This document shows, one piece after another, positions 11,250 through 22,624 of a stretch of DNA of 64,000 bases (position 1 is its first letter; each line of letters opens with the position of its first letter). Source of the DNA: Phytophthora hibernalis (Eukaryota; Oomycota; Peronosporomycetes; Peronosporales; Peronosporaceae). The stretch spans positions 1 to 64,000 of the forward strand of contig JAAKBF010000103.1 of NCBI GenBank assembly GCA_012656075.1. The letters run 5' to 3'. Below the pieces are notes generated by a model. It saw nothing but the letters and a program-made list of their open reading frames with translations, had not been told where the DNA came from and did not search any database. The translations under genes were made by a program, and so were the position numbers.

Positions 11250-11400
11250 ATGAAGATGAACACGTATCAGAAGTCTCGCAGCACCGGCCGAACCTTGCAG
11301 TTCGCTTGCTCAGCCGTGGCGCTGGTGTGCATTGTGTTGGGTTACAAACACTACTACAACACGGGTCAGTACATCGAGCCCAAGGCCACGTACGCCATCC
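11250..11400 (+). pseudogene. MARVEL-like membrane protein fragment
   Basis: The frame from ATG 11250 gives a short polar start and one hydrophobic segment ending VLGYKHYYNTGQYIEPKA. The same pattern (VAGYKHYFTGRFSNPVA) is found on the opposite strand at 12299-12480, so the two are related fragments in inverted orientation around the desaturase relic. A first membrane segment of a MARVEL-type four-helix protein is possible; the rest is missing. Confidence 0.35.
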
Positions 11401-11464
11401 TCGTGATTTACAGCGAATCTTCATCTTCACGCACGCGCCACTGCCAGTCACTATCGAAATTGCC

Positions 11465-12298
11465 ATGGGCCCCCATCGAGACCAACAAGGGCGTGTTCGC
11501 CAAAGGTGTGTGGATATGCCTCCCGACTTGTCCTGCAATTACCTTCCACTCACTCTTTTGTGCGTCTGCATTAGCGCAAACCCGCTGCTGCTGCCTGTGA
11601 CAAGGACAGCGCCACATATGCGTCGCAGGACGTGGGCAAGCACAACACGGCCAAGAGCGCCTGGGTCATCATCCGCGGCGTCGTGTACGACGTGACTGGT
11701 GCGTGTGTGTCAACTGTATCCAGTGTCTCCTCTTGTACTGACGCTGCTGCTTGTTGTCCCACCACCAGAATAGGCAGACCGTCACCCTGGTGGTCGTGAG
11801 CTCGTGCTGCTCCACTCTGGACGTGAGTGCACGGACACGTTCGACTCATACCACTCCTTCTCCAGCCGCGCCGACAAGATCCTGACCAAGTACGCGAATG
11901 TCAAACTCGTTGGCGTCTTCGAGTTCCCCCAGTACAAGCCTGACACGGGATTCTACAAGGAGTGTCGCCAGCGCGAGCACCAATACTTCAAGTACAACAA
12001 GCTGGACCCGCGCAGTCTGTACTCGGGACTCTGTCGCACGCCGCTCGTGGGTATTGTGGCCGTATCCGCCTACATGGGCGTGAACAAGCAGCTTCCCGGA
12101 AACATCTACGCGCACTGCCCCCTCGGCGTCTGTCAGGCGCTGCCGCTACTGCTCGACGCATCGCACGCGGTCATCACCAGCAGCGCCACGGGCTGGAGGC
12201 TCATTGGACGTCTTGTCATTGACTGTGTCGCTGGCGCCAACATGGTGTCGTGGCTCAACCAGCACGTGGTGGGCAACCACTGCCGTCTGTCGCGCTAA
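11465..12298 (+). pseudogene. Cytochrome b5-fused delta-5 front-end desaturase, truncated pseudogene
   Basis: The sequence matches the N-terminal half of oomycete delta-5 fatty acid desaturases, which make arachidonic and eicosapentaenoic acids. Exons 11465-11505, 11605-11698 and 11769 onward are separated by GT..AG introns. The haem-binding HPGGRE of the cytochrome b5 domain is present (near 11782). Decay is clear. An extra G near the start shifts the frame. The codon expected to be Trp just before ADRHPGG is TAG. The first histidine box is damaged (a short segment ahead of DASH is missing). The second box reads NQHVVGNH where family members have HH, and the frame ends there, so the C-terminal half with the last histidine box is absent. 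It cannot be an active enzyme. Confidence 0.85.
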
Positions 12299-12480
12299 TC
12301 ACCAAATGCAGCTCCAGAACAGAAGCACCACGAACATGGCCACAGGGTTCGAGAAGCGTCCAGTGAAGTAGTGCTTGTAGCCCGCCACGGTGCTGATGAA
12401 GATGATGAGCGAGAGCACGAAATGAATGAAGCGGTTAACACAACAAAACTGAGCAAAAACGAGAAACACTTAGAATGGGT
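12299..12480 (-). pseudogene. MARVEL-like membrane protein fragment, inverted relative to 11250-11400
   Basis: The minus-strand frame reads VNRFIHFVLSLIIFISTV then AGYKHYFTGRFSNPVAMF and a second hydrophobic run ending SCIW, next to a possible GT donor at about 12300. It resembles the plus-strand fragment at 11250-11400. Only one exon-sized piece is seen. Confidence 0.35.
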
Positions 12481-12520
12481 GTAGCAAGTGAAATGTATAT
12501 TATGGAGCAACTCACCTCTA

Positions 12521-12604
12521 GCGACGCGATCGTTTCAGGCTTTGCAAACGCTATTCCAGCTCGCGACGCGATCGTTTCAGGCTTTGCAAACGCTATTCCA
12601 GCTC
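12521..12604. repeat. 42-bp perfect tandem duplication
   Basis: Two exact 42-bp copies, 12521-12562 and 12563-12604. The unit begins GCGACGCGATCGTTTCAGGC. Forty-two is a multiple of three, but no supported gene covers it. Confidence 0.9.
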
Positions 12605-12669
12605 GCGTCTTGTCGGCTTTTGCCGTCGACTTGACCGACGTGCATAATCTGATGTGTGCCCTGCCTCGG

Positions 12670-14880
12670 TCACCTCTTCATCTGTTTCCCTGTCCATGGT
12701 ACCTGGTCCACTGCGTGATCCGGGCAACCCTCGTCTACCGAGTAAGGCTGCGCTTCCGACTCTTCCTCTCGCGACACTAAACTTAAAGTGGAAGCGACAG
12801 AACTTGATGGGCTTGGCGGCAGTGGCGTAATGGCGTAGTCGTGCCTATAGAGAACTTCTGCATCTTCTATGTCATCTCCGGCTGCTGGTGTCGGCTCTGA
12901 AACCACAACATCAGATTCAGATGGTGTGTCATCCGGATCTTGAACATGGTTCGGTCTCACAAAACGCCGTGTGTTCATACTAATGCCGGGAAAGGCGACA
13001 CCAGCTTGGATACACGGGCAAATGATGTGTCAGCACAGTCCCTGCTAGCGGCTGTACGGACACGAGCACGATTTGCTCCTTGTGTCCACAATCCAACCGC
13101 CAGCGGGTATGCCCTTGATCTGCATGCGGTGTGCGTTTACAGAACGCACGTTGTGAGCCCCGAGTTTCTTTTCAGCTGCCGTGAGCTGCAGTGGCTTGTG
13201 GTTGACTCTGTAGAAATCAGTTGCAACCGATTCGACAGCAGGAAGACGATGCACCGAAAAACATCCCCGGCTGTACGGCAGCCGGTACAACCTCGTCAAT
13301 CGCTCGGAGGCAGTAGCCACGAAGCAAAACATACCGCCGCGGTTCAAAAACGCGAGCCGCGCCCCGTTAAGATTTCGTAGCAGCTCGTCGGGGGTAGCCG
13401 GGCCACCGGGGCACTGGATCTTTAACATTTTGTGGTACTGCTCGAGCGGGTTGTTAGCTTGGCGTACGAAAATCTTGCCAGCGGTTAAACCGATAATTTG
13501 TTATCCACATCTTAGTGATATGGGCGGTTAACTTCCTCGCCGGAGAGCCTTGGCTATAAGTTAGCCATTTCGCAAGTACTTGGTCTTTCACGTCAGAAAA
13601 TTCATCTTCACTAGCGTAATGCATGTCATATACGTCAGTAAATATGTCGGCTAAATCGTCGTGAGGAACTTTCATCGATTGAGAGTGCTTCCGCACGTTT
13701 TGAGTAATATGAAACCAGCACATAGGCACCACCGAGAGCGGCAATTCCGTCACAGATGCATTGAATTGTGCCTTCTCCGCATCCATCATCACAAATTGTG
13801 GTGCATCCATGCAAACACGCCTAAGGTAGCGGATGCACCAGCCGACTTCGATGGCTCTCTTTGCGGTGTGCAGTAATACACTAGCGTAAAAAGGCCAGCA
13901 CGATCGGAATATCCAAACGCAAGAACGACAAAGCCATTGATAACCATGCTGTGCATACTATCCACATGAACGATCGTGGTGATCTGGGGTAGGCTCTGCA
14001 CGGCAACATAATCTCGGACTAGTCTTAAACAGGTCATGCCGACTCACAGCGGATAGGCCGAGGATCCATCACCGAGATGGGAAACCAGGTCACCGGGTTG
14101 ATCTGGTGTCGTCTGTGAGTCGCACAAAATCACCGTTTCTGTGTCGGAATCGACGCAACGTCGATCTGGTCATAGCGTCGACCGTCGCACAAAGAGATCA
14201 GCGGTGCCATGGAGGCCTTGGGATTTCTGCGTCTAAAATTCTTGACGAAACCCGCCACTTGGGTGGGCTTGGGCGCAGGACCAGCCATGGATTGCTCGTT
14301 GACAAGCACACACAAGAGGGTGTACGGCCTTGCAACAGTAGTTTTCTCACCACTACTCAGACTGTTAAGAATATAGTCCTTCATTTCTTGTGTCAATTGT
14401 TGCTCCACTGGAGTCGGGGGAGGGGTCGTTTATGTCCATCACATGATCGCCTTGCTGGAACACTTCACACGTGTTTGACGAGTGGCATAACTTGAACTTG
14501 TAGCGGCAAGGACAGTGTGGAGGTGGCTCAGAAAAGCCAAGGTTGATACGTTCTTGCTGTTTCTTGCAGCGCTTGGAGCGACAAGGAATCATCTGACACC
14601 GCATTGTGTGCGAACAGCGATGCAGATCGTAGTCACGGTCGTGTAAAAGGTTAGCTGTACATCCAACTTGATTACTTTTACCTACTGTGTGTAGGTAAAA
14701 GTGTAGGCATCGATGTCCTGAACTCTGCCAAGGTATCGGGGTCGTAGATCGCCAAATCTGTGTCCATGTTAGACCCTGACGTGATAAAATGGCGTCCTCG
14801 ACACCACTATCTGGGTCGCCGAGCTCCAGTATTCCATCGGAATCGCCGTCGCGGGTATCACTGCATGAAGACATCTTTGT
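12670..14880 (-). pseudogene. MULE transposase with SWIM zinc finger, relic 1
   Basis: Mutator-like transposase in broken frames. An N-terminal Cys/His domain at about 14620-14480 (HRCSHTMRC ... CPCRYKFKLC) is followed by the transposase core: first Asp in TTIVHVDSMHSMVINGF near 13960, second Asp in FVMMDAEKAQF near 13800, and the CWFHITQNV helix near 13720. The C-terminal SWIM motif (CSCPYSR, then C and H) near 13060-13020 is interrupted by TAG and TGA. An acidic tail frame (12670-12978) follows. Terminal repeats were not identified. Confidence 0.75.
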
Positions 14881-15718
14881 GTAGTGTAAGAGCAATCTTT
14901 GTTGGCCGAGCGTGATGAAAACTCCAGTGCTATCCTTCAAAAACTAATTTTACATGTTGAAGTTCTATTTTGGTGGCTGTCCACTTTTGATTTGGTGGCC
15001 GTACATATTTTGTTCATGGTCATGTCTATTTTTGCATGGGTGGTCCTGGCCGTTCCTTGAGTGAAGCTACACTTTTATATGGTGCGAACCACCTCATGTT
15101 TTGGTGCACCAAAGCCTCACTCGCCGCGGTGTGGACGCAATATGTAGCAGCGTTGTTTGTTTTGTCATACGGGCTCATGGTACAATGCATTTTAAAGTAC
15201 GACGTGTTATGATTGGCTCAGCTTCATTTTTCAAATCGCTACATCCAAGTGGATGGCCGGAGGTTGGCGACACCACTGCGCTTAGCGTCGCAACACACAT
15301 GAAATCCAAGGCCAACGAGAGTGTAGTATGCAAAGCGCTAGAAGGTTATTGATCAGTCTGTCTCGCAAGACCTAGCAGAGCTGGTTTAGAGTGGTGGAAG
15401 ACCGACATCAGTACGTTGCATCCTGTCTGATTGATAGAAACTACTTTGCCCTTATGACAAAGCGACCCCTTATGACAAGGAAATGTCGGTACCGGTACTG
15501 CACTGCAGTCAGCAAAGCAGATGCTAGGGTCGTTCCCTATGAAAATAAATATTCTGCTGTACAAAAACCTGTAGCAATTTGAAAACCTGTGGTATTTATG
15601 CAAAATAATGAAAATATGAGATAGTTTCACTTGGAAATTGTATTGGCGTGGTGCTCAACTTTTACTGTGGACCACATTTTTTCATTTGTCCAATTAATCC
15701 CTGTTGGAACGTGACCGT
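14881..15718. other. Non-coding stretch
   Basis: No gene supported. It includes a T-rich tract with imperfect TGGTGGCCGTAC-like repeats near 14970-15060 and one TACCGGTA palindrome at 15490. Confidence 0.35.
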
Positions 15719-17330
15719 TAGCACTACCAGGATTATTTTATTTTTGGTGTTTGACCCATCCGCAGAAGATTAGGACAAAACACCACTAGTATATGAGACC
15801 ACTTTTAACAAAACTATCATTAGCGCCTTTTTGAGGATTTCAATAAAATCTTATGAAAATAAGGCTGGATTTGCGACTGGTTTTTGATAAGCTGAGTAAC
15901 GCCGATTTTAAATAATCCCCCTCCAGACGATAAGTTCAACAGAATATTTTTAATATTATTTATTTTATGTCGAGCGACGGGTTTAGAGTGGAGTGAGGTT
16001 GCTAGCGGTCCCCCACTTAAACGTCGGGTGGCTAGTTCGCTGCTAAATGATGCATATTTCGTTAACTGGGAGACTATTGTGTGCTAAACAGTATTCCTAT
16101 AACCTTATACCTATGTTTTCTATAAAAATAAAGACCCTGGCTTAAGCTGTGCGCGTCCAAGACCCACACCGATGCCTCATGTTCCTGATGCATCATGTAT
16201 TCCATGTCGCTCATTTAGAGTCTCAGATTGGTGCTGACTGAGCCAGTGACGACAAATATAACAACTACCACTTTGTGATACTTTTGATTAGCTGGGGATT
16301 TTTAATGAAACTTTTGAATAACTGGGGATTTTTAGTGATACTTTTGTTTGATGAGATTTTTCTAAGATTATGATCTGTGACATTGATCTCCTGATTTCGA
16401 CTACAATTAGCACTGGTACTTGATTACACATAGGCACCTCAAAAGAGTGCAATTCATTGTTTCAGATCGACTCTTAACCGAAAATCGATTTTTATTTTGG
16501 AACATCAGATCTTTGCGTCACTACTACTCTTCGAGTTTTACGATATATGAGCTTCTGAATGGATTAAACCAGAGCCAATGCATCTGGTTTCACCGTGGGT
16601 ATATCAGCTAAAAACCTAAAAAAGCGTTAGTGATACTTTTGTTAAAAGTGGTCTCATACGATATCACTTAGAATCATATTTTACCTGCAGCAGATGATTT
16701 ATCCCGACCGTTCGAGCAACATTTTGGATGTATGGATAATTCCGTGCGTTTGGAATGTATTGAAGCGAAACCCAGTAAATTGAAAAAATGATGACGCCAC
16801 ATCATTATGGTCTGGCATTCAAACAGTAAGAATACATGTAGGCGTGCGTCGTTGCATTGCCGTCTTATCTTCTCACTTTCATGTAAGACTACGTACAAAA
16901 TCTAACAACGCATTATTCACGGAAACTTATTCGTGCAATTTGAACGAAACATTTCCTGCAGCTATATAGGTGAAATGCGAGCACCACCTACACCTCAGCA
17001 ACATCCTGGTATGACGATAGGTTTTGCGCTTTGTAAGCTACACTTGCAAGTTCAAGTGCAAGATGAACTTCAACGCGCCTCATGCTCATGCCGGCACTGG
17101 CCGACGAATCTCTCTTTAAATTATTCATTCTCGATTTTACTGCCTAACCAGCAAGCCAATACAACATTTCATCGTTTCCGGCTTTTTCGAGTTTCACCCG
17201 CCCAAGTGCGTGACAATAGGCCAACAAAATTTAGGGAAATTAGCTCCCCGGTGGCTTATGGATACACGGTGAGTAACTTACACGCGGTGGGGGCGTTTCG
17301 TTTGAGTAAATATGCAGGAATGGTTGACCT
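15719..17330. repeat. Dispersed repeat, copy A (interrupted)
   Basis: The sequence CAGAAGATTAGGACAAAACA near 15763 and, after the nested element, the blocks CATTTTGGATG, ATAATTCCGT, AAAAATGATGACGCC and GGCCAACAAAATTTAGGG all recur in the same order at 24523-24995 (copy B). Copy A has about 245 extra bases before GGCCAACAAAATTTAGGG. No coding function is clear; it may be a solo terminal repeat or a non-autonomous element. Confidence 0.6.
15794..16656. mobile_element. TIR element, TA-flanked (mariner-like MITE), nested in repeat copy A
   Basis: The ends TGAGACCACTTTTAACAAAA (15794-15813) and its exact reverse complement (16637-16656) extend to about 45 bp of inverted repeat with few mismatches. 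The dinucleotide TA flanks both ends (15792-15793 and 16657-16658), as for Tc1/mariner elements. The interior is 863 bp long overall, AT-rich and non-coding, with a 30-bp imperfect tandem repeat (CTTTTGAATAACTGGGGATT-like, 16277-16364). Flanking DNA is continuous with repeat copy B, which lacks this insert. Confidence 0.7.
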
Positions 17331-18447
17331 TGTTACAAGTAACAACCGATTAATTTGAAACGAAGTGATGCTAGCTCAACACTCCTTCAACCAACATCTT
17401 GACAATACTTTGAAGTACAGGTTATTTTTCGCCTTCATTTGAGTATCTTTCCTATCAGTATCTCCTACTCAATACAATTCAAAAATGGCGAACATGAATA
17501 CGAAGTGAATTTGAACGATCCATTTTTCTACATACCTGTACACTCACTTCGAAACTTGAGCTCAAAAGTAAAAGACGCGTGCTACAGGTACAAACCAGAA
17601 TCTACTGAAACTTAATACTTGTATGGAGACCTGGTCCCTTTTTCTACATCGTATTTTCCTCCCGGGCGTGAATGATTGCCTGTAATAGCTTTTCTAGAGA
17701 CTTCAGCAGGACGTCTTGCCTTCATTTAGTCGGCGGCAGTGGGGGCGTTGGCGATAATTCGGTACATAAATTGGTCTTTTGCCTCGGTCAGACATTGTAG
17801 TTCTTCAAACTTTTGGTCAAAGCATCATCATTTTCAAATATTTGTTGGCCCTCAAAAGACTGTTAGAAAGCTTAGCGCAAGCCGCATCGATTCCACCAAT
17901 CAGCGCGTGCCCTGCAAGGAAACATATAAATAGACCCATCCATCTACTTCCCCGTTTTTCAACAGGCCGGAGGAAACTTTCAAGTCGTCTTGCATCTCAG
18001 AAGCATTCACCCGATGCCCAACTTTCCTACCCAAGGAATGATACAGCAGATGCAATGCCCTGACGCTGCAGACGCTGCAAATCAACTACCGAACGGGAAG
18101 TTGACTTGAATGGCTCCAGCTACACCAGAAATTGGTGTGAGGTCACCTCCTCGATGAAATAGGTTTGATTATTTCGGCTTGCCGAGCGAGTTGGGTTTCC
18201 TCTCTTTCTCCAGATGGGTGGTTTGTACCACTAGTAATTTCCCAAGTAAAATCCAGAGCTGTTCCGTGCGAAGTCGCGGCTTTGTTGAAAAGGTGTAGTG
18301 CAATCCAAACGTACTACACAACACTGTAGTTTACGGTGCTCGGTATTATAGTAGAGGATATTTATACTGGGAGGACAGCTTTAGCTGGCTGAACAGCCTA
18401 ACCCATTTTTTTGGTCGCCCCCACAGGGTTTAATTGGCGCATGTCGC
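17331..18447. other. Non-coding or highly decayed stretch
   Basis: No gene can be supported. A short minus-strand patch near 17740-17860 reads like protein (CLTEAKDQFMYRIIANA), but neighbouring codons are broken and no family is recognised. Confidence 0.3.
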
Positions 18448-18862
18448 TTGAGTCCATATGTCACCGATTGGTCACACAAAATATTTGTGTATCTTGTGGA
18501 TGGTGGTGTTCCGAATGTTGTTGGGCGAAGAAGCTCCATCTACCTTGTTTGGGCGCGACAGTGCGCTATCTTCGTTACCTGCTCGGGTTGTACCCGGTGT
18601 GAACGGGAAGTTGTACATGGTGCTGAAGGAGGCTCGCACTTATGAGAATACCGAACCGTATAGGCTTCTTGGATGTGTTTGCAAACGCGTTTTCTCTGGC
18701 AAAGACAACAAGATGCAAATGCATCTGAAGCAGGAGCTGGTCGAATACCCGCACTCCAGTAAGGATGCCTTCAACGAGATACTCAAGGAGGGGCTTCGCT
18801 TTCAACATTACTTATTTATCAGCGGTAGCCTACCACTTTTCGTGTGCCCCTACCGGCGGTAA
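18448..18862 (+). pseudogene. Unrecognised coding remnant
   Basis: Overlapping plus-strand frames change register near 18520. The last frame (VNGKLYMVLKEARTYENTEP ... MQMHLKQELVEYPHSSKDAF) looks like genuine protein rather than chance. No domain identified. A Crinkler-type C-terminal region was considered, but no diagnostic motif is seen. Confidence 0.3.
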
Positions 18863-18876
18863 ATTCTTTTAAAAAA

Positions 18877-19251
18877 CTTTTAAATTCGCGCCTCATTGAA
18901 CTTTGGCACTCGTTACGTAGACCAACTATATTAAAACAACAATCCTGCAACTTAAGCACCTCTTACAGCAACTGTACATCCGACCCTAAACCTCCCCTCC
19001 GGGGAGTGGCGTGGAAAATGTCGAGATTTAGCACACCACACGAAGGCCTCGCTTCGCACGTCGATGCTAAACCTCTCTGGACAAGCCCGTTCGTTTGACC
19101 CTAGTCTTGCAGCGCTGCGCGCTGCGCTTGATCTCGCCGGCTGAAGCCGGCGACATTGCTTTTCAGGTATTAGGGTTATTCGCCTGGCTTTAACGAGATA
19201 GTTGGTCTACGTAGGCACTTTCTTGATCTTTTAAGTTCGCGTCTCATTGAA
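18877..19251. repeat. Structured non-coding segment bounded by repeats
   Basis: The outer direct repeats 18877-18900 and 19228-19251 (CTTTTAAATTCGCGCCTCAT-like) flank an exact 16-bp inverted pair, 18914-18929 and 19198-19213 (TACGTAGACCAACTAT). Inside are several local stems: CCCC/GGGG at 18994-19004, a TTTAGCA/TGCTAAA stem enclosing CGAAG/CTTCG (19026-19071), and a perfect 8-bp stem with a TGAA loop at 19134-19153. It could be a MITE or a structured RNA; nothing shows which. Confidence 0.5.
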
Positions 19252-20000
19252 TTTTAATTTAAAAAGAATCTTGGTCAACTGTCCTCCCAGCCTGATGCTC
19301 CTCTAGAATCCAGAGTTTTAGAGCGAATCCAGAACCGTCCAGGATACTGTCAAACCACATAAACGGATATATATGTAATTACGACAACCTAAAGCACATA
19401 CAGTTATCAACATTAAACTTCGTATAATTTAATAAACTGCCATATTGTATCTGATAACTCGTGAATGTTGACCCTGTCGGCCTCAAGCGACGTTCAAGCC
19501 ACCTTACACGAATGTTGACCCAGCCGACTTAGAACAACATTCAAGTAACCCAATGTAAGTCGTCTTCTAGATATTGAGCCAATGAAAAGCCGGTACTGAA
19601 AGAATGCTCAGATTTCAATCGCACCAAAATTGGTAAGCTTGCCCCATAAAGTGAGCGGCTGCCGTGATCGCTCAAAAACTTTATCACCATGCCGAAACGA
19701 CTTCAACAGGTCGAGGACAATCTTGGTGGCGACACAAAGTACCAGGAGGTACAGTCAGTATTCTAGAGGTCTCCTGAGGGCGTACCGGAGTCGTATAGTG
19801 GTAGGTTTTCATTTACGTTCATTAAAACTAGAGTTTTTGCTCCCGCAATTTACCTAACTAGAAGAGGAAGGAACGCGTTCGAGTCAGCCTTACAAACGTA
19901 AGTTTGGCAGAATATCTTTGCTCACGTATGAGCACTAAGTCCGAATATCATTTTAACAGGTTGCGCCTGCAGGTTTAAAAGGCAACATCGCTCCTAAGGG
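19252..20000. other. Non-coding stretch with a diverged tandem pair
   Basis: Bases 19460-19507 and 19508-19559 are imperfect tandem copies of a unit with GAATGTTGACCC and a later CATTCAAG/CGTTCAAG. The remainder shows no gene. A short ATG frame at about 19690 is not supported. Confidence 0.4.
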
Positions 20001-21055
20001 GAACATGACGGGCACGGCGGCGCTGGACGTGCTGGTGTACCAAGGCCTTGATGACCTTCAGTTTCGAGTTACTGACCCAGAAGCGTGTACGCTTCCAAGT
20101 TTTGTCGTTGATTCAGATGGTCACACGCAGGAAGACGTACGCCGCCCGCCATGGGAAAGGGGAGGACGAGTGGCAGGCAGTTGCAGACGAGCTGAATCGA
20201 GCTGTCACTGCTTCTTTCTCTCTTCGTGCATGTCGAGAAAAGGCTGCCACGTTGCTGCGGGGATTAAGCGATCGTCCGCCGCAAGCCGCCGCTCGATCGG
20301 CATTGCTGATAAGCATGGGGTTAACGAATTTTCTTGAAGGCTACCTGCAGTTGAAGACGCGTTTCGATGAAAACCAACAAGCCGAGAAGGACGCAAAAAA
20401 TCGCAAGCGGCAGCGACTTGGTCTGCGAGCAAAAAGCGATGAGCAAAGCAACACAGCGGTAAGTAACATTCATTTCCTTTACCTTGCTTCATGATCTAAG
20501 GTTTGGTTGTGTAGGTTGAAGCACCACCTGATGGGAGCAAGCGAGGGTACCGAACACCCACGAGTTCGGCCTCGAAGCGATATTGAAGACGAAGAAAATG
20601 ACGACGAAGATGCTGTTGGTGCAGTGCAACGTGATGAAAACCGAACCCAGCTGCGGTGCTTCCTTGGTAGCGATTACAGCAGCAGTAGTGAAGAAGAAAC
20701 CGCTGAGAGCAGCGACCAAAGCGACGACAGTCTCGGAAACGAAGAAGGTGTGGAGGAAGATTCCAACGTCAACTCAGTGTGAAGAAAGCGCGTGCGTGTG
20801 GGTGAAATTTGGGTCAGGGAGGAGGCGATGATGAAGCGCGAGATATCGGCTCGAAGGGAGCAGGACAGCGCGTTTCAAAAAATGGTGGAAACGATGGTAA
20901 ACCAGGACAAAATGATGCTGGAGCTCCTCCCGTCAACTTCAGCAACCATCAGTAGACTGGTTTATCCTGCCATGGCCGTAACTAAATCTGAACGGGAAAG
21001 TCCACTCATCTCTTGTAAGCTGTTACTTCAATCTGTTTGCAGCCAACCAGCATGA
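20000..21055 (+). CDS. Myb/SANT-like DNA-binding protein with acidic and coiled-coil tail (probably broken)
   Basis: The first exon contains a Myb/SANT-like helix-turn-helix of the kind common in oomycete repeat-borne genes: TYAARHGKGEDEWQAVADEL followed by FSLRACREKAATLLRGL. It ends GCG with a GTAAGT donor at 20459; a 56-bp intron ends TAG at 20514. The next exon is very acidic with a Ser/Glu run (SSSSEEETAESSDQSDD), then after an in-frame TGA at about 20780 continues as a Met/Glu/Arg-rich coiled coil (KREISARREQDSAFQKMVE). Role unknown; such Myb-like proteins accompany transposases or are single-copy regulators. A SET-domain gene on the same strand follows closely. Confidence 0.55.
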
Positions 21056-21082
21056 GCGTTTAGTTAGAGCCTTCAACTCTGC

Positions 21083-22624
21083 GTGCAGGGACATTGTGGA
21101 ATATTATTCGTTGCAACACGTTTGTGGAGATGCTCATGTTATGCCGTCATTCTCGAAGTGAACCCTGTGTATCCTGAATATCCGTTGTCATTCGACACTG
21201 AGGAGATGCTACCAAGTCAAGGGTGGATTCGAAAGCGGATGGCGACTGGAGAGAAGGATCTGGACGAAAAATGGCGCAAGTTACGGACATTTGTGTTGGA
21301 GAAAAGTAAAATTGAGAAACCAACAAGAGCTAACAAAATCAATCGAGCGCTACGGGTTTTATCTGAAACACCGATTGCTGAATTAATTTCCAGTGGCGAA
21401 GCACGCACTAGTGAAGAAGCGAGTGGTGCGCAGACGCAGTCAGAGCTCATCTGTGAGATTCAAAAGCCAGCGGGCGTTGTCGTCAGGAATGAAAACGTCA
21501 TCCCTACGTCAAGTGTTGTTCCTGACCCAAATTGTGCAGCACAGTCGACAATGACGCTGGAGGCCAACCTAGGTGATCTAGGGAAGATACTTAGGGCCAA
21601 TCAGCGCTGGGTAAAGCACCACAGAGTGAACTCGAAGAAAGGAGGCGGTTGGGTGAAGCGTTCGAGAAAAAATGTCACCTCCGACTGTGCAAACCAACGT
21701 ACGACACCAAGACTGTATGATATGTCAACACTCCTCAATACCGCTTTTTGCGTGATTTGTTAAAGCTACCCTACGTCCAAACCGCGCTGTCCTCCCGACG
21801 TGCTGGTAGTAATGGATCCAGCAAACAGTACATTCAGGAACCTGTGACGGAGAGTAGCAACAGCTGTGTCCGTGCATCTGAGGAGGAGACGCTCCCATTG
21901 CAAAGTGATTCCGTGACAGATGGATATTTCCGTGTCAAAACAAAAGAGTGATTGATGTGAGCGGAACGCCCGGCCACGTGGTCCAGGAGCATGAAGCATC
22001 ATATGCACCAAAATGGCCAAGTGATGTACTGCGCGTTTGTGGGTTATTGAACCCGCACCATGTCGTGTTCAACTACGACGGAGAAGTAGATCCATGCGAG
22101 TGTGTCGACGACTGTTTATTAGACGGTTGCCTTAACTCGAAGACTGATGTCTTCTGCACCGTTGATAATTGCAACCTCGGAGGCAATTGGAGTAATTCTT
22201 TAGTCGAGCATCCTGCTTTGGAAATGTTCGAATCGCCCGTTTCTGGTATCGGTGTCCACACGACGGTCCCTGTGGAGGTCGGTGTGGTTGTTGGGAGTAT
22301 GCAGGAGAGCTGCAATCATATTCAAAACTGAAGGATGATCATAAGAAAAGTGCACCGCTGAAATTAAACAGATGATACTCGATGCTGCTGTCCACGTTGT
22401 CGCGGCGTCGTGAAGTTGTCTACATCGAGCCCTGGCGTGCAGAAAATATTCTGCGATTTTTAAACCACAGCTGTGAGCCCAATTGTCTGTTTCGTGAGAT
22501 GAAACATCGAGCACAAGTGCACGTAGCTGTAGTGACGACGAGAGCGCTGCACGCCAATGAAGAACTGACTGTATCATATGCAATAGATCTTTGGTTCGAG
22601 TGTAGATGCGGTGCGGATGCCTGA
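21083..22624 (+). pseudogene. SET-domain histone methyltransferase-like gene, broken
   Basis: A basic N-terminal region (21150-21763; KWRKLRTFVLEKSKIEKPTR) leads into a Cys-rich pre-SET-like segment (CECVDDCLLDGC ... CTVDNCNLGGNW, about 22095-22190), then a SET domain: ESPVSGIGVHTTVPVEVGVV, EYAGEL (in the next frame), FLNHSCEPNC near 22465, and EELTVSYAIDLWFECRCG near 22600 with the final Cys pair. These are the cofactor and catalytic motifs of H3K9-type lysine methyltransferases. Frame breaks occur near 21150, 21765 and 22298 (GGG where GGGG fits), plus a TGA near 22372. The setting among transposons suggests a repeat-borne or captured SET gene. Confidence 0.6.

Noticed and set aside
17650..17900. 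Possible minus-strand gene with a protein-like patch
   Set aside because: Only about 25 codons look coding, neighbouring codons are disrupted and no family is recognised.
18448..18862. Crinkler effector C-terminal domain
   Set aside because: No diagnostic motif or N-terminal LxLFLAK-type region could be seen; kept only as an unrecognised remnant.
19134..19153. Bacterial-type intrinsic terminator hairpin
   Set aside because: The stem is strong, but the DNA is eukaryotic and no T-tract follows; treated as part of a structured segment.
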